Assembly: GCA_963739135.1 (NCBI GenBank)
Contig: CAVTZG010000018.1
Location: 124,001 to 188,000, forward strand
Reading direction: 5' to 3'
Source: Palsa-504 sp963739135
GTDB taxonomy: Bacteria; Actinomycetota; Actinomycetes; Streptosporangiales; Streptosporangiaceae
Length of the DNA stretch: 64,000 bases
Shown here: piece after piece, positions 25,051 through 32,993 of the stretch
Numbering within the stretch: the stretch's first letter is position 1
How the letters are laid out: the number at the start of each line of letters is the position of its first letter
Position numbers and translations under genes: made by a program
The notes under the pieces: model-generated
The model's input: only the letters and a program-made list of their open reading frames with translations
The model's database searches: none
Told to the model about the DNA's origin: nothing

Positions 25051-25428
25051 TTACGGCGAGCCGCCCAGCCTCGAAGGACCCTCGGTCTTACCGCCAGTCC
25101 TTGCGCTCGAAGATGAGGTAGAGCAAGGCCCGGTCAAGGAATGGATGGAAAGACTGCTGGCCGTCCTTCGGCGTACGGCAGCGCGCTCGTGCTCGGTCGT
25201 GCCGCCCCAGATGCCATAGATCTGCCCTGTCCCCAGCGCGAACGCCAGACATTCGCGCCGAACCCGGCAGGTCACGCAGATCGCTTTGGCCCTCGCCGCC
25301 TGCTCCCGGGCCGGGCCGGAATCCGAGATCGGAAAGAACAGATCGGGGTCGGCAGACCGGCAGGCGGCAGCCGACCGCCACTGCCCGCGGGTGATCAGCC
25401 GCGGCGGCATGTCGTTAGCCTGGCTCAT
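25051..25428 (-). CDS. WhiB-family iron-sulfur regulator
   Basis: A 125-aa Wbl protein that binds a 4Fe-4S cluster through four Cys. Visible: AAACRSADPDLFFP (first Cys), CVTCRVRREC (three Cys in CxxCxxxxxC), then the turn IYGIWGG and the basic stretch EHERAAVRRR. The tail (about 35 residues) is Ser-rich. Start at ATG 25428 (MSQAND) is preferred; 25437 and 25410 are alternatives. It overlaps a short BON-like frame starting at 25534. Wbl proteins usually act with sigma factors in development, redox or antibiotic response. Confidence 0.9.
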   Translation of the reverse strand: MSQANDMPPRLITRGQWRSAAACRSADPDLFFPISDSGPAREQAARAKAICVTCRVRRECLAFALGTGQIYGIWGGTTEHERAAVRRRTASSLSIHSLTGPCSTSSSSARTGGKTEGPSRLGGSP

Positions 25429-25534
25429 TTCGTCCATCGATTCCGTCGCGGCCGGCCCCGGCGCGGACTGATATGAGCGGGTCGTAGCTGAGCTCGTTTT
25501 CCACACTGTCGCGGATGTCCTTGGTCTGGCTCAT
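25415..25534 (-). CDS. 39-residue frame resembling a BON-domain N-terminus
   Basis: ATG 25534 follows GGAAGG at good spacing and begins MSQTKDIRDSVENELSYDP, the usual opening of BON-domain proteins, then loses similarity and stops at 25415 inside the whiB start. It is either a translated leader for whiB or a truncated BON gene whose upstream region now drives whiB. Both frames share the start context ATGAGCCAG. Confidence 0.4.
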   Translation of the reverse strand: MSQTKDIRDSVENELSYDPLISVRAGAGRDGIDGRNEPG

Positions 25535-25676
25535 TTGCTTGCGTCCTTCCGGTGACTAGCCAGGATTTACATTTCTCATCTGCCAGTCCACCCGGCCGGC
25601 CGGGAATTGAAAAAGCGATGCTGGCTGTCGCGCCATAGGCGCTCTCTATCGGCAGGGGCACAGACGGATCCGATCG

Positions 25677-25722
25677 ACCAACCAACCAACCAACCAACCA
25701 ACCAACCAACCAACCAACCAAC
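25677..25722. repeat. (ACCA)n tetranucleotide microsatellite, 11.5 units
   Basis: Perfect ACCA repeat of 46 bases between the divergent whiB and alpha/beta hydrolase genes. It is followed by an AT-rich segment carrying TATAAT at 25747-25752, so the tract sits just upstream of the likely -35 region of the hydrolase promoter. Perfect tetranucleotide tracts of this length are rare in high-GC genomes and prone to slippage. Confidence 0.95.
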
Positions 25723-25746
25723 GGACATCAAGAATTTAACATCTTT

Positions 25747-25752
25747 TATAAT
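25747..25752 (+). promoter_or_regulatory. Probable promoter -10 (TATAAT) for the hydrolase gene
   Basis: A consensus TATAAT in a locally AT-rich stretch (about 25733-25756). The -35 region near 25724-25730 is poor. It would give a leader of about 200 bases before ATG 25962. Confidence 0.45.
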
Positions 25753-25961
25753 TTAGCCGGCAAGATGTATAGGTGGCGTCAATAGCCCGATAGTGGATGG
25801 CTCTTGGCGAATTCCGGCGGTCGGTGCTGGAATGCTGTTGTGCCGAAGGACTTCGCTGGCTATTTGCCCCCGCCTGGCAGTTTCTCACCGCAAATCGTCA
25901 TGTCAGGGGACCTGCTGAACCTCCGGTGCGACGCACAACCCGATCTCACAGGAGGCTCAGC

Positions 25962-26786
25962 ATGCCTATGATCACTACCGCTGACGGTACGGAAATCTTC
26001 TACAAGGACTGGGGATCGGGGCAGCCGATCGTCTTCAGTCACGGCTGGCCGCTGTCAGGCGACGACTGGGACACCCAGATGATGTTCTTCCTGCTGCACG
26101 GTTACCGTGTCATTGCCCATGACCGGCGCGGCCACGGGCGCTCCGCTCAGGTCGCCGACGGCCACGACATGGACCACTACGCCGATGACCTGGCCGCGGT
26201 AACTGCGCACCTGGACCTGCACGACGCGGTTCATATCGGGCACTCGACCGGGGGCGGCGAGGTCGTGCGCTATATCGCCAGGCACGGTGAGAGCCGGGTG
26301 GCGAAGGCGGTGCTGATCAGTTCGGTGCCGCCGCTGATGGTGCAGACCCAGGCCAACCCCGGCGGCCTGCCGAAGAGCGTCTTCGACGGGTTCCAGGACC
26401 AAGTCGCAAAACACCGCTCGCAGTTCTACCGCGATCTGGCAGCGGGCCCGTTCTACGGCTTCAACCGCCCGGGCGTGGAAGTCTCGGAAGCCATCATCGA
26501 CAACTGGTGGCGGCAGGGCATGATGGGCGGGGCGAAGGCGCACTACGACGGCATTGTCGCGTTCTCGCAGACTGACTTCACCGAGGACCTTAAGAAGATC
26601 ACGGTGCCGGTCCTGGTCATGCACGGCGACGACAACCAGGTCGTTCCCTACGCCGACTCCGGGCCGCTGTCCGCGAAGCTCGTGAAGAACGGGACGCTCA
26701 AGACCTACCACGGCTTCCCGCACGGCATGCCCACCACCCAGGCGGAGACCATCAACGCCGACCTGCTCGAATTCATCAAGGCCTGA
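25962..26786 (+). CDS. Alpha/beta hydrolase, non-haem chloroperoxidase/esterase type
   Basis: A 274-aa hydrolase of the bacterial non-haem haloperoxidase/arylesterase family. It has TTADGTEIFYKDWGSGQP, oxyanion region FSHGWPLSGDDWD, nucleophile GHSTGGGEVVRYI (Ser), Asp in MHGDDNQVVPY and His in HGFPHGMP. Start ATG 25962 follows AGGAGG exactly; the longer upstream frame lacks homology. A near-identical paralogue is at 39595-40419 and a more distant one at 55248-56081. Cytoplasmic. Likely carboxylesterase or perhydrolase activity; the natural substrate is unknown. Confidence 0.88.
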   Translation: MPMITTADGTEIFYKDWGSGQPIVFSHGWPLSGDDWDTQMMFFLLHGYRVIAHDRRGHGRSAQVADGHDMDHYADDLAAVTAHLDLHDAVHIGHSTGGGEVVRYIARHGESRVAKAVLISSVPPLMVQTQANPGGLPKSVFDGFQDQVAKHRSQFYRDLAAGPFYGFNRPGVEVSEAIIDNWWRQGMMGGAKAHYDGIVAFSQTDFTEDLKKITVPVLVMHGDDNQVVPYADSGPLSAKLVKNGTLKTYHGFPHGMPTTQAETINADLLEFIKA

Positions 26787-26965
26787 CCGGGCGGCACGTC
26801 ATCGAGCCGGGGAGCTGCGGGGGCTGAACGGCCGGATGTGGTCCACCGCGCCGGGCAGTTACGGCGACAGGCCGGAGCCGATTTCCGTTTCTGCATATCC
26901 TGGCCGTCAGTGATCGTGAGGACGTACGCGGCGAACATAGGCCGCTGAACTAGCCCAGGAGCGAA

Positions 26966-27190
26966 ATGAGCAGCACCGACATAACGACGATCGGCATACA
27001 TCGCGCTCTGCACGAAGCGCTTAACTCGGCGAGAGAGGCCCAGCACCGCCTTGATGACGGGAATGCCGCCCCTGACCTAGACGACCTCGTGGAGCTCGGC
27101 ACTCTGCTGGCCGCGCTGTCCGAGAGTGTCATGGCTGTCAACTCCGGGATGATGGCGAAGGCACGCCTCGCGCGGGGCTCGCACACCTGA
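26966..27190 (+). CDS. Small helical protein, unknown
   Basis: A 74-aa frame starting ATG 26966 after CAGGAG. Mostly helical and acidic in the middle (LHEALNSAREAQHRL, then DLDDLVELGTLLAALSES). No recognised domain. Good codon usage and ribosome-binding site support expression. Confidence 0.5.
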   Translation: MSSTDITTIGIHRALHEALNSAREAQHRLDDGNAAPDLDDLVELGTLLAALSESVMAVNSGMMAKARLARGSHT

Positions 27191-27393
27191 GGCACCGGGA
27201 GCAGCGGCAGCTTTCACGGGACAGGCCCGATAAAGCGCCCAGGACGGTCCGAGGCTTTCTGTTACGGCCGAGGCGTTCACCTCCGGTATTTTGGCCAGCG
27301 CGGGCAGCCCCGCCGCCAGCGCGTGGACGCTGACCCCGGTGCGCCTGAGGTGAGCCCGCCTGGCCGGGCCTCCGCGCCCTCGGCCAGTGCGGT

Positions 27394-28395
27394 TTACTGG
27401 AGTCCGAAGAATCTGCGCACACGCGCGGACTTGCGCGCCAGGACCCGGAGAAACGGGAGCGAGAACACGATCTGAGAAATGCTTCCGTACCGCTCGTAGA
27501 TTGCCGCGTTCAGCTCCATGGCAAGTACGATTCCTCTCCCGAGAATGAAGAACCACCCCAGCGTCACGACGGTCGCGCCAATCGCTCCGTAGAGCTGGCT
27601 TGCGCGGCTGAGCCGGTCCGGAAGATAGAACTCACTGACTGCGTGCATGACCGTGATGGTCAGAGCCACAAGCAAGGAGCCCGGCAGCAGCGCTCCCGGG
27701 TCCTGTGTGGCACGCGGCAGCATCATCGAGACGCCCAGCCACGCCAATCCGTAGATCACCAGCGCTGGGACAAACGTAAGGCCCGCTACGCCCAGTCCCA
27801 CGTCTTCCCGCACTCGATTCACGAGAATGGCGATCAGGACCATGCCGCAGATCAGGCCGGCAACCATGCCGGCCGCGCGCAACGAGGCCCGGGACCCCGA
27901 CAACGGCAGCCGCCACGCGGCTGCGCTCGCTGCCCGCAAGACCCTGCTCAACGACCGGCCTGCCGTCACCACCCCGAACAGGCCGAACAGCACCGCAAAC
28001 CACCGTGTGAACCCAGGCTGGTGAAAAGCCTCGCTGATCTCCGCCCCGAGGCTGCCGTATATACCAGCAGTCCTGCCGATTGTGCGGGCAGTGACGAGGT
28101 CAGAGGCGAACCCGGCGATGCCGACCACCAGGAGCAGCAATGGCACGAAAAACAGGAACAGGCGAAACGCGATCGCGCTGCCCATGACCGGTCCTGCCGA
28201 TTCCCGATCTCGCCTGTAGATCCCGGCGATGACATCGGCCACGGGAATGTGCTCATATCGCGCCAGCCACTGCCGGGCTGGACTCAGGCGCGTCTGGGTC
28301 GCTTTAGCCAGCCTCCGGAACCCAGTGAGGTCACGGTCGGCTTCACCGGCACGCCAATCATCGCGGTCGTCAGTCGTCCTGCCCGGCTCGGGCAT
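27394..28395 (-). CDS. YihY/BrkB-family inner membrane protein
   Basis: A 333-aa multi-spanning membrane protein. After a hydrophilic N-terminus (about 60 residues) come six helices, starting AIAFRLFLFFVPLLLLVVG, later AAGMVAGLICGMVLIAILV and VTLGWFFILGRGIVLAMELNA. The pattern GSAIAFR in the first helix and the conserved YGxIGATVVTLGW...YxxG region identify the YihY/BrkB (YhjD) family, whose members are inner-membrane proteins of poorly known transport or envelope role. Complete and of normal length. Monocistronic by position. Confidence 0.83.
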   Translation of the reverse strand: MPEPGRTTDDRDDWRAGEADRDLTGFRRLAKATQTRLSPARQWLARYEHIPVADVIAGIYRRDRESAGPVMGSAIAFRLFLFFVPLLLLVVGIAGFASDLVTARTIGRTAGIYGSLGAEISEAFHQPGFTRWFAVLFGLFGVVTAGRSLSRVLRAASAAAWRLPLSGSRASLRAAGMVAGLICGMVLIAILVNRVREDVGLGVAGLTFVPALVIYGLAWLGVSMMLPRATQDPGALLPGSLLVALTITVMHAVSEFYLPDRLSRASQLYGAIGATVVTLGWFFILGRGIVLAMELNAAIYERYGSISQIVFSLPFLRVLARKSARVRRFFGLQ

Positions 28396-28694
28396 CTCGC
28401 GCCGTCCACAATCTCGCGGTCGCCCCGCCCGAGCTGAGCTCGCACCGAGCCGGGCCTTCAGGTAAGGGTCTCACGTGACCGGCTGGGCAGGGGACCACAC
28501 GTCGTGTCCGGTACGAGACGATGTGGCCGCACGGGGCCGCTGCGATCACGCGGCTCTACTCGAAAGAGCCGGTTGGTGACGCCTCCCAGATCAACTAAAT
28601 TCTGCTTGCCGTCTTCGTCTAGTCTGCAGAGACCGGTGGGGTTAATGATGATCATCACTAGTTGAAGAGGGTCGTTTCGACCCGCTGTGAGCCG

Positions 28695-28859
28695 CTAAAC
28701 CGAAACTCGACTCACTGGTCCCCTGAATGGACACTGCGCCAGCTTGCCGCCTAAGAGGCGGGAACACCCGAAAAGAATGGCCGCCCCCAACACAAAGAAG
28801 ATCCCCAGAAATACGAGGGCGACAACGCCGGCAGCCATGAGCATCGCAACGACAGCCAT
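28695..28859 (-). CDS. Small single-span membrane protein (54 aa)
   Basis: ATG 28859 lies 7 bases after a strong GGAGGT. The protein opens MAVVAMLMAAGVVALV and is hydrophobic from about 2 to 31, then has a short basic/polar tail (SRLLGGKLAQCPFRG). One transmembrane helix, tail probably cytosolic. No family recognised. The strong ribosome-binding site and single clean hydrophobic segment make it credible despite its size. Confidence 0.6.
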   Translation of the reverse strand: MAVVAMLMAAGVVALVFLGIFFVLGAAILFGCSRLLGGKLAQCPFRGPVSRVSV

Positions 28860-29595
28860 CGTGATTACCTCCATCTGCCTGGACAGTCCACCCCATTTGT
28901 TTTAGAGTCGAACCCCTGTCAAGCTCACACCAGGGACCTTTGGCCTCTTCCGGCGGGGTTAAAGTCCTGTTTGTGAGAGCTCTGCAAACGCCGAACCAGA
29001 CCCAAAGCTGCCCATCCCGCGCGGCGCACCAAGCAGGCCTAACCAAGCTGAAGGCGGCAACGATCTGCCCGATCCGCGTGCGCCTATGCAGGCGAGCCGC
29101 ACAGATAGCAGCCGCGCGGATCGGCGATCTGGCCGGTCCCGAGATGTGGCCGATAGCGGAGCGCATCCTTGCGCGCGGCCGACACGATCGCTGGACGGCG
29201 AATAAGCATGCCGAACAGCAAATAACTATGCGAAAGGTGCCATGCTCTCTATTCGCCGTGCACGGTCGTCTCTGCTGTGGAGTTCGCTGCGCGCCATATC
29301 GGCCCGATCTGTGCATGGTCATCAGGCAACGTCGTAAGAGTCATGGCCGAGCATATCGGCGGCGCGCAACACGTCGGACCGCCGCGACGGTCCGTAACGG
29401 CAATCTGGGGATGTCGCTGGCTTCCCACGACTGCGGCCAACGCGAGCATCCCGGTGCCAGCGCGATCGTGGCATGAACGTCCGCTACGCCGTTGCAGATG
29501 CCGAGGTACGACAAGCGGGCTCGCTGGCCATACGATCGCGTTGATGAGGGCTTAACGAACCCGCCGGGCAGTGCCCGGAGAGGTGGGAGGACCTG
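28860..29595. other. Long intergenic stretch, nothing recognised
   Basis: No frame on either strand shows homology or a convincing start. Composition is a little less GC-rich than the genes on both sides. The long minus-strand frame here is Cys/Arg-rich and looks like noise. Possibly decayed coding DNA. Confidence 0.4.
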
Positions 29596-30435
29596 GTGGA
29601 GGCAGCGCCGGAGCGTCAGCTGGCTGATCCGCCGGCCACCTGGCAGGAGCACTGGTTCGACCACCGCCAGTTGCTCCGGCTGTACCACAGCGACGAGCAC
29701 TGCGCGATCTACGTGGATCCCGACGTGCGCCGGGCTGAGGTCGGATGGCTGCCCCGGTTCATCAATGTGACCTGGCAGTACTCCAAGGCAACCTACGGCG
29801 ACGCGTTCGGGGCCGACCCGCGCATCTACTCCATCCACCACGCCGGGCGGCACGGCGGCGGCCACGCGGGCTACTACGTCAGTCCGGTCCACGACTACCA
29901 CAACGTCAGCGACTGCGGGCTGGACACCTGGCGGGAGGGCAACACCCTCGCTCGCGAGCTGCCCGCTCATGAGATCGGGCATTCCGTGGAGAGCGCCAAC
30001 AACGGCGTCCACGGCTCACCGGCGTATGAGATCTGGGGCGACAGCAAGTGGGCCGAGTTCTATATCTATGACCTCTACACGGCGCTGGGCATGGATCGCG
30101 AGGCCAAGGGCGTCTACCGCCGGTTCACCGGCAACACCGACGATTTCCCTCGTCGGAGGACCCGCTGGTTCCGCGACTGGTTCTACCCGCTATGGCGGGA
30201 CTGCGGGCGGGCAGAGGTCATGAACAGGTTCTTCCGGGAGCTGGCCCGGCACTTCCCGCGCGACTCCGGCGGGACCTACACGCGGCGGATGAACTGGGGC
30301 GAGTACGTCCACTTCACCAGCGGTGCTGCGGCCGCCGACATGAGCGGCCAGGCCGCCCGCGCTTTTGGCTGGCCCCGCGAGTGGGCCAGCCAACTGGAGC
30401 ACGCCCGCGAGCAGTTCCCCGGCATCACGTACTGA
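29596..30435 (+). CDS. Putative HExxH metallopeptidase-like protein
   Basis: A 279-aa protein starting with GTG after GGGAGG. It contains LPAHEIGHSVESANNGVHG, a zinc-type HExxH (HEIGH) at about residues 127-131. About 25-30 residues later comes SKWAEFYIYDLY, whose Glu could be the third ligand as in gluzincins. It is rich in Trp, Tyr and His. There is no signal peptide, so it is probably cytoplasmic or exported by another route. Homologues seem confined to actinobacteria-like hypothetical proteins; peptidase activity is inferred from the motif only. Confidence 0.6.
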   Translation: MEAAPERQLADPPATWQEHWFDHRQLLRLYHSDEHCAIYVDPDVRRAEVGWLPRFINVTWQYSKATYGDAFGADPRIYSIHHAGRHGGGHAGYYVSPVHDYHNVSDCGLDTWREGNTLARELPAHEIGHSVESANNGVHGSPAYEIWGDSKWAEFYIYDLYTALGMDREAKGVYRRFTGNTDDFPRRRTRWFRDWFYPLWRDCGRAEVMNRFFRELARHFPRDSGGTYTRRMNWGEYVHFTSGAAAADMSGQAARAFGWPREWASQLEHAREQFPGITY

Positions 30436-30500
30436 AATACCGGGCCGTGGCCAACCGGGAGAGCTGGCCGGATGCCGGATTCGCCTGGGCGGCAGACGGA

Positions 30501-30650
30501 CTATCGCTGGGAGCGGCGCGGGCGGAACTTGATCCAGGCCACGATGGCGACGGCCACCAGCAGCCAGGGCGAGAACAGGAAGTGCACGGCAAAGCTGACG
30601 ATGATGAGGGCCACGATGGCGATGAAGGCCAGGGCGATGATCCAGGGCAT
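30501..30650 (-). CDS. Small membrane protein (49 aa)
   Basis: Frame MPWIIALAFIAIVALIIVSF, then FLFSPWLLVAVAIVAWIKF and a basic tail RPRRSQR. Two closely spaced hydrophobic helices or one bent span, with the positive tail expected inside the cell. Start ATG 30650 with CGGAGA upstream. Common type of uncharacterised actinobacterial mini-membrane protein. Confidence 0.6.
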   Translation of the reverse strand: MPWIIALAFIAIVALIIVSFAVHFLFSPWLLVAVAIVAWIKFRPRRSQR

Positions 30651-30972
30651 GGTGATCGGTCTCCGTTCAAGTTGAGCTGGCCGCGGTTGCCGCGCCCATG
30701 CCTCAAGGCTGCCGCCGACGGCGGCCGCCGTCTATCGGGATCAGCCCCGGTTTACACCCTGATGCGCCCCTGACGGCATCGGTGCCATCCCTGACCGCAG
30801 CCCCGGCTGAAGCGCAGCGAGCACCGGCAGGCCTGCCGCCGTCACGCTGGCTCGAGCAGCACGACCTGGATGATCCGCTGGCCCGCGAACTCGCACCCCG
30901 GTAGCCGGTCACGAAAACCCCGGCACCATCCCCGGCAATCATCGTCACCGGTGCCGGCCGACCGGGACGACT
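30651..30972. other. Intergenic, nothing recognised
   Basis: No supportable coding frame or strong hairpin on either strand. It likely contains the promoter of the small membrane protein at 30650 and the 3' end of the FKBP gene. Confidence 0.35.
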
Positions 30973-31350
30973 TTATCCCTGGGCTGAAACCAGGTCGCAC
31001 ACGAAGATGAGGGTCTCGCCCGGCGCGATCGCGGGCCCGGCGCCCCGGTCTCCGTAGGCCAGATCCGGCGGGATGATCAGCTGTCGGCGGCCGCCGACCT
31101 TCATGCCCGCCACGCCCTGGTCCCAGCCGGCGATGACCCGCCCGGTGCCGAGCCGGAACTGGAAAGGATCACCCCTATTCCAGCTTGCGTCGAATTCCTC
31201 TCCGGTGGAATACGAGACCCCGACATAGTGAACCGTGACCAGGTCTCCTGGGCCGGCCACGCTGCCGTCTCCTTCCCAGATGTCGGTGATCTGCAGTCCG
31301 GTCGGCGGCTCGCCGCCGGGAAAATCGATCTCCGGCCTGGTGATGCTCAT
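30973..31350 (-). CDS. FKBP-type peptidyl-prolyl isomerase
   Basis: A 125-aa single-domain FKBP that catalyses cis-trans prolyl isomerisation during folding. Seen: GDLVTVHYVGVSYSTGEEFDAS, FRLGTGRVIAGWDQGVAGMKVG and RRQLIIPPDLAYGDRGAG, IAPGETLIFVCDLV, the complete drug/substrate pocket (Tyr, Phe, Asp, Trp, Tyr). No signal peptide or lipobox, so cytoplasmic. Normal length for the small bacterial form. Confidence 0.93.
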   Translation of the reverse strand: MSITRPEIDFPGGEPPTGLQITDIWEGDGSVAGPGDLVTVHYVGVSYSTGEEFDASWNRGDPFQFRLGTGRVIAGWDQGVAGMKVGGRRQLIIPPDLAYGDRGAGPAIAPGETLIFVCDLVSAQG

Positions 31351-31618
31351 ACTCGCCCTCTTCTCAGTTGCTGGTAAACGTCGGCGCGGGCCGGCCAGGC
31401 AGCCGTGGGCCTCATCCCTGGGCAGGCCTTCGGGCCAGCCGCCTGGCCATGCCCGCTGGATCCCGCCGCGCGCCGCATCCCAGGCTGCCCGCCCAAGCCG
31501 CGGCCCCTCCGCCGGTCACCGCCTGAGCCTACGCGCCCATCAGGACGCCAGCCGCCATCCGATCTGACAGGGACGCTTCGGCGTTGGGTAAACGGCCCGT
31601 CATGAACGGAGGAAAATA

Positions 31619-31873
31619 GTGGTCATGGGTAGCGTGCCAGACGATCCCGCGACAGATAGACCGCGGGAGTGGCTGGCGTTGCCCGGCGGCCGGATCCGGC
31701 CGGTCGTATCCGTCCCAGGCCCCGGTGGCATCGCCGAGCTGCTGGCGTATGCTGCCTGGCTGGCCCGCTTGCGGCCCGCCTGCCGGTGCGGCAGGCCGCG
31801 CCTGGGTTCGGGCCGGACCTGCGGAAGCGCGCCGTGCGTAGCCGAGCTCCGCATACAGGAGGCCGGCATTTAG
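31619..31873 (+). CDS. Small protein of unknown function (84 aa)
   Basis: GTG 31619 lies 5 bases after GGAGGA. The frame includes REWLALPGGRIRPVVSVPG and a Cys-containing C-terminal half (CRCGRPRLGSGRTCGSAPC) that could bind metal with four Cys. High third-position GC fits the neighbours. No family recognised. Confidence 0.4.
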   Translation: MVMGSVPDDPATDRPREWLALPGGRIRPVVSVPGPGGIAELLAYAAWLARLRPACRCGRPRLGSGRTCGSAPCVAELRIQEAGI

Positions 31874-32121
31874 CCCGGCGGGCCAAAGCCCGGGGACTTT
31901 GGCGGCTGCGGCCTTCCTCGCCGCAGCCCGCCCGGTCTTGTCCAGCGCATACTCATGTCCCCGGTTGCCACCCGCGTCCGCTAGGTGCTGCTGCCGCATA
32001 TGCGGGCACGTGTTCCCTGTGTTTACGATGCGCGCAAGGGCCATTCAGGCATGGCAGACAGGATTGGTCCCGAAAGCTGACGGCACCCAATCCGGCAGCG
32101 CGAGGAGCAGCTGACCTGGGA

Positions 32122-32331
32122 TCAGTGGTCGGGTTCGTACTTGAAGGAGAGCTGGAGCTTGGTGCGATAGGTGATCGCCCCGCCCTCGTCCACGTGAATG
32201 TCCTGCTCGACGACCTCGGCCACGCGCAGATCGCGGATCGTCACCGCGGCAGTCCTGATCGCCTCCGCTGCGGCCTCTTCCCACGAAGTACTGCTTGTCC
32301 CGATGAGCTCGGTCACCCTATACACGCTCAT
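32122..32331 (-). CDS. Dodecin family flavin-binding protein
   Basis: A 69-aa dodecin: YRVTELIGTSSTSWEEAAAEA, then AEVVEQDIHVDEGGAITYRTKLQLSFKYE split over strands. Dodecins form hollow dodecamers that store FMN/riboflavin or CoA. The conserved small helix followed by three strands and the ExSWEEA motif are present, and length is standard. Transcribed alone, away from the membrane-protein pair at 32619. Confidence 0.9.
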   Translation of the reverse strand: MSVYRVTELIGTSSTSWEEAAAEAIRTAAVTIRDLRVAEVVEQDIHVDEGGAITYRTKLQLSFKYEPDH

Positions 32332-32598
32332 AACGCTCTCCTTTGACCACGTGCGGCCCGTTCCGGGCTGCTACGGCCAGCCTGTCACAGAGCCACCGTG
32401 CCCTGCCGTCGATATAGGCAGGTGACCGCCGAGAGCGCCAACCTGGAGGCAACGAGCAGCGCCTTGGAACTTCCCGGCGCTCGCGGTGACCGGTGCCATG
32501 GCCTAGGCGGTATCGCGGGCCAGCGCGGACACGAACCGGGAACGGTGCAAGAGAAAGGCCTAAGTCCAGGGGGGCCCGCGCTGCCGGCCCAACGCCTG

Positions 32599-32617
32599 TT
32601 ACTACGAAACGTAGTAA
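32599..32617. promoter_or_regulatory. Operator TTACTACG-AAA-CGTAGTAA at a start codon
   Basis: Perfect 8-bp arms with a 3-base spacer, ending one base before ATG 32619. The TACTACnnnnGTAGTA-like core resembles BlaI/CopY-family operators. No Shine-Dalgarno sequence fits between, so the transcript is probably leaderless and the repressor would sit on the promoter/start. No BlaI gene is in the window. Confidence 0.7.
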
Positions 32618-32618
32618 T

Positions 32619-32993
32619 ATGTCGTGGGTGAACGGCGCCGTCCCCACGACGATCATCGTCGCCGGTCTCGCGCTTGCTGGGTACGCGCTGCTGATGACCG
32701 CCCGAAACCGGCGAATGGGCATCAGCTTGCTCGCCGCAGTTGGCGTCCTCGAGATCCTGCTGCTTGTCCAGGTCGGCCTCATCGTGGCCAGGCTCGCCGG
32801 CGGTGAAAGCCCGGCCGGGCTGGCTACGCTCATCGGATACCTGATCGCGATGCCGCTGGTCCCGGTGGCCGCGGCGTTCTGGGGGCTGCTGGAGCGATCA
32901 CGGTGGGGCCCTGCGGTCATCGCCGTGGCCGGGCTCGTCGCGGCCGTGCTGATGGTCCGGCTGCATCAGATCTGGCCGGTCATCCATGTCTGA
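32619..32993 (+). CDS. Four-helix integral membrane protein
   Basis: A 124-aa protein with about four membrane spans: TTIIVAGLALAGYALLM, ISLLAAVGVLEILLLVQVG, LATLIGYLIAMPLVPVAAAF and AVIAVAGLVAAVLMV. Overlaps the next gene by 8 bases, so the two are coupled and may form a complex. Function unknown; similar pairs of small membrane proteins are common in actinomycetes. Control by the adjacent dyad is likely. Confidence 0.75.
   Translation: MSWVNGAVPTTIIVAGLALAGYALLMTARNRRMGISLLAAVGVLEILLLVQVGLIVARLAGGESPAGLATLIGYLIAMPLVPVAAAFWGLLERSRWGPAVIAVAGLVAAVLMVRLHQIWPVIHV

Noticed and set aside
28642..29322. A 226-codon minus-strand frame
   Set aside because: Cys/Arg-rich with no homology and it overlaps a better supported small membrane protein in another frame.
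31529..32044. A 171-codon minus-strand frame downstream of dodecin
   Set aside because: Low-complexity Ala/Gly/Arg content; the plus-strand 84-aa frame inside has a real ribosome-binding site.
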